From the NCBI RefSeq assembly GCF_000403455.2, contig NZ_KE159748.1:1-64000 (forward strand): a stretch of DNA of 64,000 bases, given 5' to 3'. Position numbers and translations under genes: made by a program. Within the stretch, counting starts at the first letter, position 1. Each line of letters opens with the position of its first letter. This stretch comes from Dorea sp. 5-2 (GTDB taxonomy: Bacteria > Bacillota > Clostridia > Lachnospirales > Lachnospiraceae). This document shows positions 32,964 through 40,943 of this stretch, piece by piece. Under the pieces are notes generated by a model. That model was given only the letters and a program-made list of their open reading frames with translations, was not told where the DNA came from and did no database searches.

Positions 32964-33833
32964 ATGTCTTATCAATCAATGGAAGAGGCACGGATAAGGT
33001 GCGAGAAGGAGGGAATCCCGTTCTGGAAAGCGGTTCAGTCAGAGGATGCGAATGAGCGCCAGATCACGGAGGAAGATTCCTGGAATGTGATGAAGCAGAT
33101 GTGGCGGACGATGCTGGACAGCCTGGACGCCTATGACCCGGAGCTGATGAGCAGGAGCCGGATGGTAGGGAGGGAAGGCGGCATGATGGACGCCTACCGG
33201 GAAGCCGGAGATACGCTATGCGGAGACTTTATGGCGAAGGTCATGAGCAATGCCTTGAAGATGGGGTGTAACAATGCCTGTATGAAGCGGATCGTAGCGG
33301 CGCCGACGGCGGGAGCCTGCGGGGTGATGCCGGCGGTACTTGTGACGTACTACAGGGAATATGATGTTGCGGAGGAGAAGATGATCGAGGCGCTGTATGT
33401 GGCGGCGGGGATCGGCCAGATCATTGCCAACCGGGCGTATCTTGCCGGAGCTTCCGGAGGATGCCAGGCAGAGGTGGGGTCCGGATCTGGTATGGCGGCG
33501 TCCGCGATCTGCCATGTGAAGGGCGGCAGTACGGATCAGATCGGACATGCCTGCGCTATGGCGCTTAAGAACCTGATGGGACTGGTATGCGATCCGGTTG
33601 GCGGCCTGGTGGAGGTCCCTTGTGTGAAGAGAAATGTAGGCGGCGCGTTTAACGCGATCGCGGCGGCGGATATGGCGCTGGCGGGGATTGAGAGCCAGAT
33701 TCCCGTGGATCAGGTTATTGATGCGATGAAGGAAGTCGGGGACAAGATGGACGTAAGCCTGCGGGAGACAGGTTTTGGCGGAGTGGCAGGAAGCATGAAG
33801 GCGGCGGAGATCGTCGAGAGAATGAATATGTAG
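32964..33833 (+). CDS. sdaAA: L-serine ammonia-lyase, iron-sulfur-dependent, alpha subunit
   Basis: A 289-residue alpha subunit. Cysteines for the catalytic [4Fe-4S] cluster lie in MGCNNACMKRIVAAPTAGAC, then CDPVGGLVEVPCVKRN. The glycine-rich SGGCQAEVGSGSGMAAS stretch is typical. The first 50 residues hold an extra charged segment common to clostridial enzymes. It lies 22 bp after sdaAB and is surely co-transcribed. Confidence 0.96.
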   Translation: MSYQSMEEARIRCEKEGIPFWKAVQSEDANERQITEEDSWNVMKQMWRTMLDSLDAYDPELMSRSRMVGREGGMMDAYREAGDTLCGDFMAKVMSNALKMGCNNACMKRIVAAPTAGACGVMPAVLVTYYREYDVAEEKMIEALYVAAGIGQIIANRAYLAGASGGCQAEVGSGSGMAASAICHVKGGSTDQIGHACAMALKNLMGLVCDPVGGLVEVPCVKRNVGGAFNAIAAADMALAGIESQIPVDQVIDAMKEVGDKMDVSLRETGFGGVAGSMKAAEIVERMNM

Positions 33834-33929
33834 TAGTGAGAAATGGATGGCAAGAGTATCAGATTCAGCCTGCGCAGAGGTGTTTTACGGGTGCGCGGGC
33901 TGATTGCATATGGAAGGAGAAGTAAGAGA

Positions 33930-34490
33930 ATGACTTTAGAAGAGATCCGTGCAGAGATCGATCTTATTGATAATGCAATAAAACCGCTGTTTGTCAGAAG
34001 AATGGAGTGTGCAAAGCATGTTGCCGAAGTCAAGGCAGATGCAGGAGGCGACGTATATGTGCCGGAGAGGGAGCTGGCAGTTATCGAACGGCGTTCTTCC
34101 GATATGGAAGCAGATATCAAGGAGGAATACATCGCATTCCTCAGGCATCTCATGAGTGTCTGCAGAAGATATGAATATGGGTTATTGGAGGGAATGCAGG
34201 CGCAGGTTGTGGAGGAAGCGCTTCATGCCGCAGGTTTGCCGGCAGACATGGAGCATGAGAGGGTAGAGATCGGATTTGGCTGCAGCTATGAGGCGAGCTG
34301 CCTGAACACCTTTGTGAATATGGCGAAGCTGAACCGGATCGGGATCATCCGGATGCAGGCAGAACTTCAGGAAGGGCGGCAGCAGGTGACGATGACGCTT
34401 GCGGGAAATGTGAAAGACGAGGGAATGAAGTGTCTGCTGTGTCAGATCGGGAAGGAATCAGATGGGTTCAGGATATTGGGGCTTAAATAG
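33930..34490 (+). CDS. Chorismate mutase (AroQ) with an extra C-terminal domain
   Basis: A 186-residue protein. Residues 1-88 are an AroQ-type chorismate mutase: EEIRAEIDLIDNAIKPLFVRRM, KHVAEVKA and YVPERELAVIERR with the usual Arg/Lys/Glu active-site residues. Residues about 90-186 form a second alpha/beta domain that could be ACT-like and regulatory (inference). It should convert chorismate to prephenate for Phe/Tyr, connecting to tyrA and aroA at 46-48 kb. I chose ATG 33930 after AAGGAG; the frame extends to 33843 without signals. It overlaps the next gene by 29 bp. Confidence 0.82.
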   Translation: MTLEEIRAEIDLIDNAIKPLFVRRMECAKHVAEVKADAGGDVYVPERELAVIERRSSDMEADIKEEYIAFLRHLMSVCRRYEYGLLEGMQAQVVEEALHAAGLPADMEHERVEIGFGCSYEASCLNTFVNMAKLNRIGIIRMQAELQEGRQQVTMTLAGNVKDEGMKCLLCQIGKESDGFRILGLK

Positions 34491-35388
34491 AGCGATGCTG
34501 ACAGACTGCACGTTATGTCCGAGGGAATGCCATGTCAACCGCATGGAAGGAAAGAGGGGATACTGCAAGGAGACAGCAACACTTGCAGTTGCAAGAGCGG
34601 CGCTGCATATGTGGGAGGAGACGTGCATCTCCGGAGAGAGTGGATCCGGCACGGTATTCTTCTGCGGGTGCAATATGGGCTGTATCTTTTGCCAGAATCA
34701 TAACATCTCAGGCGCAAAAGCCGGAAAGGAGATCACGGTAGACCGTCTGGCACAGATCTTTCTGGAATTACAGGAACAAGGGGCGTGCAATATCAATCTG
34801 GTGACGCCGACACATTACGTCCCGCAGATCGCAGAGGCGTTATGCCTTTCGAGGAAGCGGGGGTTAGCGCTCCCGGTCGTGTATAATACCAGCGGCTATG
34901 AGAAGGCGGAAACCCTGCGGATGTTGAGGGGATCTGTCGATATCTACCTGCCGGATTTTAAATATATGGATGAAGAGCTTGCAAAAGAGTGTTCTGACGC
35001 GCCGGATTATCCGGCATATGCAAAGCAGGCGTTGGCGGAGATGTATAGGCAGACGGGAGGATTCAAGATTGACGGACAGACCGGCATGATGCGAAGCGGA
35101 GTCATCGTCCGGCATCTGGTGCTTCCGGGACACGTGAAGGATTCCCGGGAGGTGATCCGTTATCTTTATGAGACATACAAAGACCAGATCCTGATCAGCA
35201 TCATGAACCAGTATACGCCCATGCCCCGGGTATCCGGACATCCATTGCTGGGACGTAAGGTTACGAGAAGAGAATATGAGAAGGTAGTGGACTATGCGTT
35301 GGAGATCGGCGTGGAGTGTGGATATATCCAGGAAGGCGAGGCAGCCCTGGAGAGCTTTATACCGGAATTTGACGGCATGGGAGTGTAG
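34462..35388 (+). CDS. Radical SAM protein, PflX/COG1313 type
   Basis: A 308-residue radical SAM protein. Besides the cluster motif CNMGCIFCQNH it has an N-terminal Cys set (CTLCPRECHVNRMEGKRGYC) characteristic of the COG1313 PflX-like group. Downstream features include NINLVTPTHYVPQI and a DIYLPDFKY strand. Related to pyruvate formate-lyase activases, but no glycyl-radical enzyme is adjacent, so the target is unknown. ATG 34462 lies inside the chorismate mutase gene after GGGAAGGA; ATG 34495, just after the upstream stop, is an alternative. Confidence 0.82.
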   Translation: MGSGYWGLNRAMLTDCTLCPRECHVNRMEGKRGYCKETATLAVARAALHMWEETCISGESGSGTVFFCGCNMGCIFCQNHNISGAKAGKEITVDRLAQIFLELQEQGACNINLVTPTHYVPQIAEALCLSRKRGLALPVVYNTSGYEKAETLRMLRGSVDIYLPDFKYMDEELAKECSDAPDYPAYAKQALAEMYRQTGGFKIDGQTGMMRSGVIVRHLVLPGHVKDSREVIRYLYETYKDQILISIMNQYTPMPRVSGHPLLGRKVTRREYEKVVDYALEIGVECGYIQEGEAALESFIPEFDGMGV

Positions 35389-35424
35389 CTGAAAGAAACA
35401 GTGTGAGGAGAGACAGAGAATAAG

Positions 35425-35961
35425 ATGGAAAAGATTACATATGAGTGGGTTCGCTCCCGCCGCAAGACGATGGCGCTCCAGATCAAGGAAGACGGACGGG
35501 TGATCGTGCGTACGCCGTATTCCGTATCCCGCGCAAAGGTGGAACAATTTCTGGAAGAGAGGATGAAGTGGATACTCAAGAATCGGCAGGAGATCATGGA
35601 CGCATGCAAGAAGAAGGCAGTGATCACGGAGGAAATGCGTAAGGCAGGTGTGAAGAAGGCGCTGCAGGTATTTCCGGAACGTGTGGAGTATTATGCCCGG
35701 CAGATGGGCGTCTCTTACGGCAGGATCACCATACGGGAACAGAAGACCAGATGGGGGAGCTGCAGCGGCAAAGGGAATCTGAATTTCAACTGGAAGCTGA
35801 CGCTGATGCCGCCGGAAGTGCTGGATTATGTTGTGGTGCATGAACTGGCGCACAGAAGGGAGATGAACCATTCCCGTGATTTCTGGAAGATCGTGGAACA
35901 AGTGCTGCCGGATTACCAGGAGCGCAGGAAGAGGTTGAAGGAATTGTCGGTTTCTCTTTAG
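35425..35961 (+). CDS. YgjP/SprT-like zinc metallopeptidase (DUF45)
   Basis: A 178-residue YgjP-family protein. The core has RWGSCSGKGNLNFNWKLTL, the zinc site VVHELAHRREMNHSRDFW (HExxH with third His) and a basic N-terminal beta region (WVRSRRKTMALQI). Family members are soluble putative metalloproteases found next to diverse genes; the substrate is unknown. Confidence 0.88.
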   Translation: MEKITYEWVRSRRKTMALQIKEDGRVIVRTPYSVSRAKVEQFLEERMKWILKNRQEIMDACKKKAVITEEMRKAGVKKALQVFPERVEYYARQMGVSYGRITIREQKTRWGSCSGKGNLNFNWKLTLMPPEVLDYVVVHELAHRREMNHSRDFWKIVEQVLPDYQERRKRLKELSVSL

Positions 35962-36026
35962 ATGCGTGTCTCGGCGCCAAATGGAAGGCTTATTGTAAGA
36001 TTAAGAAAGGATGGGACGGTAATTCT

Positions 36027-36482
36027 ATGAAGAAACCATATTTCCCGCTGTTTACAGATATATCCGATAAGAAGATCGTGGTGGTCGGAGGCGGAAAGAT
36101 TGCGACGAGAAGAGTGGATACGCTTCTGGAATTTGCAGATGATATCAGCGTTGCGGCGCCAGAGGCTTCAAAGCGGATCAGGAAGCTTGCGAAGGAGGGA
36201 TATATCGTCTGGAAGGAGTGCGCCTATCAGGCGGAGCTTCTTACGGGAGCGGACCTGGTGTTGGCGGCGACGGATGACGCCGCATGCAATGAGAAGATCG
36301 TGGAAGACTGCAGAGCGCGGGGGATCCTTGTGAACACGGCACATAAGAAGGAATTGTGTGATTTCTATTTCCCTGGGATCTTGCGGCAGGAGGAGCTGGT
36401 GATCGGCTTTGGCTCCAACGGAAGGAGCCACAAGAAGGTGAGAGAGATAAGGGAGAAGATGGAGCAGATGCTGCGGGAATGA
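36027..36482 (+). CDS. Precorrin-2 dehydrogenase / ferrochelatase-like (Met8/CysG N-terminal type)
   Basis: A 151-residue NAD-binding protein: PLFTDISDKKIVVVGGGKIATRR (in Rossmann form), ADLVLAATDDAACNEKI, then VNTAHKKELCDFYFPGI and GFGSNGRSHKKVREI. It matches SirC/Met8-type enzymes that oxidise precorrin-2 to sirohydrochlorin for siroheme or cobalamin. It is shorter than full Met8 (lacks most of the helical C-terminus), like SirC. No other tetrapyrrole genes are adjacent. Confidence 0.85.
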   Translation: MKKPYFPLFTDISDKKIVVVGGGKIATRRVDTLLEFADDISVAAPEASKRIRKLAKEGYIVWKECAYQAELLTGADLVLAATDDAACNEKIVEDCRARGILVNTAHKKELCDFYFPGILRQEELVIGFGSNGRSHKKVREIREKMEQMLRE

Positions 36483-36632
36483 TAGTGAAATATCAAACGG
36501 AGATGTCAGAAAGTTAACACAATTTGGGAGCGGAATTTGTAGATTTTTGAAAATTTATATGGTAGAATGAAATTTAGCGGATATGTTTTTTAACGTTACC
36601 AGAATAAAATAATCAAGGGAGGTAGAATACGA
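36483..36632 (+). promoter_or_regulatory. Upstream region of hydCBA with candidate promoter
   Basis: A TAGAAT -10 candidate lies at 36563-36568, with only a weak -35 at the right distance. TTAACA at 36514-36519 and TTTTTTAACGTTA near 36587-36599 are AT-rich half-sites, but they do not form the TTGTTA-type palindrome of Rex operators. The leader is about 60 nt and ends in GGGAGGTAG. Confidence 0.4.
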
Positions 36633-37127
36633 ATGCTTTCTAACAAATCTACGGTACCGTTCAACGGAACCAAAGAGCAGGAGAAAGAACTGCTGGCAGT
36701 GATCCATGAATTGAAGGATGAGAAGGGCGCTTTGATGCCGATCATGCAGAAAGCGCAGGATATCTATGGATATCTGCCTTATGAGGTTCAGAAGATCATT
36801 TCTGACGAGACAGGAATACCGTTGGAGAAGATCTATGGAGTCGCGACATTCTATTCACAGTTCAACTTAAGCCCCAAGGGGCGTTACCGTATCTCCGTAT
36901 GTCTTGGAACGGCGTGTTATGTCAAGGGTTCCGGAGATATCTACAACAAGCTGATGGAGAAGCTTGGGATCGTCGGCGGAGAGTGTACTCCGGACGGAAA
37001 GTTTTCTCTGGATGCCTGCCGGTGCGTCGGCGCCTGCGGCCTTGCGCCGGTCATGCTGATCAACGATGAAGTATACGGCAGACTGACAGTGGACGATATC
37101 GACGACATTCTGGCGAAATACGAATAA
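36633..37127 (+). CDS. hydC: NAD-dependent [FeFe]-hydrogenase gamma subunit (NuoE-like)
   Basis: A 164-residue NuoE/HydC protein. The helical N-terminal half (LMPIMQKAQDIYGYLPYEVQ) is followed by a thioredoxin-like [2Fe-2S] domain with ligands in VCLGTACYVKGS and DACRCVGACGLAP. It is the small subunit of the trimeric cytoplasmic hydrogenase; with HydB it links NADH and ferredoxin oxidation. It is first in hydC-hydB-hydA; GGGAGGTAG precedes the ATG. Confidence 0.95.
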   Translation: MLSNKSTVPFNGTKEQEKELLAVIHELKDEKGALMPIMQKAQDIYGYLPYEVQKIISDETGIPLEKIYGVATFYSQFNLSPKGRYRISVCLGTACYVKGSGDIYNKLMEKLGIVGGECTPDGKFSLDACRCVGACGLAPVMLINDEVYGRLTVDDIDDILAKYE

Positions 37128-37149
37128 GAAAGGGAGGTATGAAGATAGC

Positions 37150-39030
37150 ATGAAATCTCTGGAAGAATTAAAAGCGATAAGAGAAAAAAATCAAGGGGAT
37201 ATAAGCTTGCGTTCCGGACATGAAGTAAAGGCAGAATCCAAGTACCGCCTGCATGTTCTGGTATGCGGCGGAACAGGATGTACTTCCTCCGGCAGCCAGA
37301 AGATCAGAGAGAAACTGGAAGAAGAGATCAAGAGAAATGGGCTTGAAGAAGAGGTTGCCGTGGTAAAGACCGGGTGCTTTGGGCTGTGTGCGCTTGGCCC
37401 GATCATGATCGTATACCCGGAGGGCGCTTTTTACGCTATGGTGAAGGAAGAGGATATCCCGGAGATCGTGTCCGAGCATTTATTGAAAGGCAATGTGGTT
37501 GAGCGTCTGTTGTATGACGAGACGGTGAAGGGGAATAATGAGATCTTGCCTCTGCAGGAGACTCAGTTCTATAAGAAGCAGCACAGAGTCGCACTGCGTA
37601 ACTGCGGCGCCATCAACCCGGAGAATATCGAAGAGTATATCGGGACCCGCGGATATGAAGCGCTGGGTACGGTGCTGACGACGAAGAAGCCGGAAGAGGT
37701 TATCCGGACGATCCTGGACAGCGGACTTCGCGGACGCGGCGGCGCAGGTTTCCCGACCGGTCTTAAGTGGAAGTTTGCGGCGGCGAATCAGGCGGATCAG
37801 AAGTATGTCTGTTGTAATGCCGACGAGGGGGATCCGGGCGCATTCATGGATCGTTCCGTGTTGGAAGGCGACCCTCATGTAGTATTAGAGGCTATGGCGA
37901 TCGCCGGTTATGCCATCGGCGCATCACAAGGTTATATCTATGTCCGCGCGGAATACCCGATCGCGGTGGAGAGGCTGAATATCGCCATAAAGCAGGCGAG
38001 GGAATACGGCCTTCTCGGCGAGGATATCTTTGGCACGGGTTTCCGGTTTGATATTGAGCTGCGCTTAGGAGCAGGAGCATTTGTCTGCGGTGAAGAGACG
38101 GCGCTTATGACGTCCATCGAAGGGCACCGGGGCGAGCCTCGCCCGCGTCCACCGTTCCCGGCTCTTAAGGGACTGTTCCGGAAGCCTACCATCCTGAACA
38201 ATGTAGAGACACTGGCGAATATTCCGCAGATCATCCTGAACGGCGCGGAATGGTTCGCGGATATGGGAACCGAGAAGTCCAAGGGAACGAAGGTATTCGC
38301 CCTTGGCGGAAAAGTTAAGAATACAGGACTTGTGGAGATCCCTATGGGAACCACGCTCCGCGAGATCGTAGAGGAGATCGGCGGCGGCATTCCGGGCGGC
38401 AAGAAGTTCAAAGCAGCCCAGACCGGCGGCCCGTCCGGCGGATGTATCCCGGCAGAGCATTTTGACGTTCCGATCGACTATGACAATCTGATCGCCATTG
38501 GTTCTATGATGGGCTCCGGCGGACTGATCGTCATGGACGAAGATACCTGTATGGTGGATATTGCCAAGTTCTTCCTGGAATTCACGGTAGACGAGTCCTG
38601 CGGCAAATGTACACCGTGCCGTATCGGAACCCGTCGTATGCTGGAGATCTTAGAGAAGATCACCAACGGGCAGGGAACCATGGAGGATTTAGATAAGCTT
38701 GAGGATCTGGCGGCGCATCTAAGGTCCAATTCTCTGTGTGCGCTTGGGCAGACGGCTCCGAACCCGGTACTTTCCACCCTGCGTTACTTCAAGGATGAAT
38801 ACATAGCACATATTGTGGATAAGAAGTGTCCGGCAGGCGTATGTAAGGCTCTTCTGTCTTACAAGATCGACGCGGATAAGTGTAAAGGATGTACCTTATG
38901 TGCAAGGACATGTCCGAACGATGCGATCACCGGCTCCGTAAGAGAACCGCATGTGATCAACCAGGATAAGTGCGTCAAATGCGGCGCTTGTATGGAAAAA
39001 TGTCGTTTCGGTGCAATCTACAAAGAGTAA
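37150..39030 (+). CDS. hydB: NAD-dependent [FeFe]-hydrogenase beta subunit (NuoF-like)
   Basis: A 626-residue flavoprotein. In order: a thioredoxin-like [2Fe-2S] domain (CGGTGCTSSGSQ, TGCFGLCALGP), the NADH/FMN core (GLRGRGGAGFPTGLKWKFAA, CNADEGDPGAFMDR, GAGAFVCGEETALMTSIEG), a [4Fe-4S] site (ESCGKCTPCRIGTRR) and a C-terminal two-cluster ferredoxin domain (CKGCTLCARTCP, CVKCGACMEKC). This architecture is that of electron-bifurcating hydrogenases, which couple NADH and reduced ferredoxin to H2 production. Its stop is 15 bp before hydA. Confidence 0.96.
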   Translation: MKSLEELKAIREKNQGDISLRSGHEVKAESKYRLHVLVCGGTGCTSSGSQKIREKLEEEIKRNGLEEEVAVVKTGCFGLCALGPIMIVYPEGAFYAMVKEEDIPEIVSEHLLKGNVVERLLYDETVKGNNEILPLQETQFYKKQHRVALRNCGAINPENIEEYIGTRGYEALGTVLTTKKPEEVIRTILDSGLRGRGGAGFPTGLKWKFAAANQADQKYVCCNADEGDPGAFMDRSVLEGDPHVVLEAMAIAGYAIGASQGYIYVRAEYPIAVERLNIAIKQAREYGLLGEDIFGTGFRFDIELRLGAGAFVCGEETALMTSIEGHRGEPRPRPPFPALKGLFRKPTILNNVETLANIPQIILNGAEWFADMGTEKSKGTKVFALGGKVKNTGLVEIPMGTTLREIVEEIGGGIPGGKKFKAAQTGGPSGGCIPAEHFDVPIDYDNLIAIGSMMGSGGLIVMDEDTCMVDIAKFFLEFTVDESCGKCTPCRIGTRRMLEILEKITNGQGTMEDLDKLEDLAAHLRSNSLCALGQTAPNPVLSTLRYFKDEYIAHIVDKKCPAGVCKALLSYKIDADKCKGCTLCARTCPNDAITGSVREPHVINQDKCVKCGACMEKCRFGAIYKE

Positions 39031-39045
39031 TGGAGGATGGAGAAT

Positions 39046-40791
39046 ATGGAAAATATCAATCTTAAAATCAACGGTCTTGATGTATCCGCTCCTGCAGGCT
39101 CTACGATCCTTGAGGCGGCGCACCTTGCAGGGATCAGGATACCGACGCTGTGTTATCTGAAGGAGATCAATGAGATCGGCGCGTGCCGTATGTGCGTGGT
39201 GGAAGTGAAGGGAGCCAGGAACCTAGTGGCTGCCTGCGTACATCCGATCAATGAAGGGATGGAGGTGTATACCAATACCCCGAAGCTGATCGAGTCCAGG
39301 AAGAAGACTTTGCAGCTTCTTCTTTCCAACCATGATAAGAAATGTCTGTCATGTGTAAGAAGCGGCAACTGCGAACTGCAGAACCTGTGCCATGAGTATG
39401 GCGTGGAGGATGAAGATTTCTATGAGGGCGAGATGAACCACCATGAGCCGGATGATTCTGCTGCTCATATGATCCGTGATAATAACAAATGTATCTTGTG
39501 CCGGCGCTGTGTGGCGGTCTGTGAGAAGACCCAGGGGATCGGCGTGATCGGACCGAATAACCGCGGCTTTGCCACTATGATCGGTTCTGCGTTCGGAATG
39601 GGGCTTGGCGAGACCAGCTGTGTATCCTGCGGCCAGTGTATTGCTGTCTGCCCGACAGGCGCGCTGTATGAGAAGGATTATACAAGCCAGATCATCGAGG
39701 CGATCGCAGATCCGGAGAAATATGTGGTGGTACAGACTGCTCCGTCTGTCCGCGCAGGGCTTGGCGAGGAATTCGGCTACCCGATGGGAACGGATGTGGA
39801 GGGCAAGATGGCAGCTGCGCTTAGACGGCTGGGATTCGACAAGGTATTCGATACCGACTGGGCGGCAGACCTTACCATTATGGAAGAGGCGACAGAGCTT
39901 CTGGACCGTGTCAAGAACGGCGGCGTACTGCCGATGATCACCTCCTGTTCGCCGGGATGGATCAAATACTGCGAGCATTATTTCCCGGATATGACAGAGA
40001 ATCTGTCGACCTGTAAGTCTCCGCAGCAGATGTTCGGCGCGATGTTAAAGACCTATTTCGCAGAAAAGGAAGGCATTGATCCGAAGAAGATCGTGTCTGT
40101 GAGCGTGATGCCTTGTACGGCGAAGAAGTTCGAGATCGGAAGAGACGATCAGAGTGCGGCGGGCGTCCCGGATGTGGATATCGCGATCACGACCAGGGAG
40201 CTTGCAAGGCTCATCAAGCGCTGCGGCATCGAATTTACGAAGCTACCGGATGAGACATTCGACAATCCGATGGGCGAGTCTACCGGTGCGGGTGTGATCT
40301 TCGGCGCGACCGGAGGCGTTATGGAGGCGGCGCTGCGTACTGCGGTCGAGACGTTGACAGGGGAAGAGCTTGCGAATCTGGAATTCACAGATGTGCGCGG
40401 AACAAAAGGGATCAAGGAAGCTTCCTACAATGTGGCGGGCATGGATGTGAAGGTTGCAGTCGCGTCAGGGCTTGGCAATGCGCGGGAGCTGCTTAACAAG
40501 GTGAAGGCAGGCGAGGCGGACTATCATTTCATCGAGATCATGGGATGTCCGGGCGGATGCGTGAACGGCGGCGGCCAGCCGCAGGTGTCCGGCGATGTCC
40601 GCAACTTTACGGATGTGCGCGGCATACGTGCAGGCGTGCTGTACCGCAACGATGAAGCGAAGGCGATCCGCAAATCTCACGAGAATCCGGAGATCAAGAA
40701 GCTCTATGACGAGTATCTTGGCGCGCCCGGAAGCCACAGGGCGCATGAGACATTACATACCAGCTATGTGAAGAGAACGGTAAATCAATGA
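39046..40791 (+). CDS. hydA: NAD-dependent [FeFe]-hydrogenase catalytic subunit
   Basis: A 581-residue modular catalytic subunit. The N-terminal [2Fe-2S] domain (CYLKEINEIGACRMCVVEV) is followed by the His-Cys3 cluster (HDKKCLSCVRSGNCELQNLC) and two [4Fe-4S] sites (CILCRRCVAVC, CVSCGQCIAVCP). The H-cluster domain has L1 MITSCSPGW, L2 SVMPCTAKKFE and L3 IMGCPGGCVNGGGQP. L1 is the TSCSP variant: one of two adjacent Cys is Ser. The C-terminal small-subunit domain is fused, as is typical. ATG 39046 is chosen because GGAGG (39032-39036) abuts ATG 39037. A strong terminator follows. Confidence 0.96.
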   Translation: MENINLKINGLDVSAPAGSTILEAAHLAGIRIPTLCYLKEINEIGACRMCVVEVKGARNLVAACVHPINEGMEVYTNTPKLIESRKKTLQLLLSNHDKKCLSCVRSGNCELQNLCHEYGVEDEDFYEGEMNHHEPDDSAAHMIRDNNKCILCRRCVAVCEKTQGIGVIGPNNRGFATMIGSAFGMGLGETSCVSCGQCIAVCPTGALYEKDYTSQIIEAIADPEKYVVVQTAPSVRAGLGEEFGYPMGTDVEGKMAAALRRLGFDKVFDTDWAADLTIMEEATELLDRVKNGGVLPMITSCSPGWIKYCEHYFPDMTENLSTCKSPQQMFGAMLKTYFAEKEGIDPKKIVSVSVMPCTAKKFEIGRDDQSAAGVPDVDIAITTRELARLIKRCGIEFTKLPDETFDNPMGESTGAGVIFGATGGVMEAALRTAVETLTGEELANLEFTDVRGTKGIKEASYNVAGMDVKVAVASGLGNARELLNKVKAGEADYHFIEIMGCPGGCVNGGGQPQVSGDVRNFTDVRGIRAGVLYRNDEAKAIRKSHENPEIKKLYDEYLGAPGSHRAHETLHTSYVKRTVNQ

Positions 40792-40809
40792 TCGGCAAGT
40801 TCCGAAAAG

Positions 40810-40853
40810 GACAGCACCTCGCTTATCGGGAGCGGCGGTGCTGTCATTTTTTC
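40810..40853 (+). terminator. Terminator after hydA
   Basis: GACAGCACC (40810-40818) pairs with GGTGCTGTC (40837-40845), with an additional CGC/GCG pairing inside, then ATTTTTT. It isolates the hydrogenase operon from the sensory module. Confidence 0.85.
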
Positions 40854-40875
40854 GGGTTTTTAGGCTTAAAATGGC

Positions 40876-40904
40876 TTGAGTGCGTATTGGTGTTTTGTTA
40901 TAAT
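40876..40904 (+). promoter_or_regulatory. Sigma-A-type promoter for the sensory hydrogenase unit
   Basis: TTGAGT (40876-40881) and TATAAT (40899-40904) are 17 bp apart, with a 40-bp distance to the start codon. Confidence 0.7.
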
Positions 40905-40943
40905 TAAGTCAGTATGATACGGGTCAGGGAGGGAGAAGAGAAG

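Noticed and set aside
36483..36632. Rex operator before hydCBA
   Set aside because: TTAACA-type half-sites exist, but no TTGTTA..TAACAA palindrome with proper spacing.
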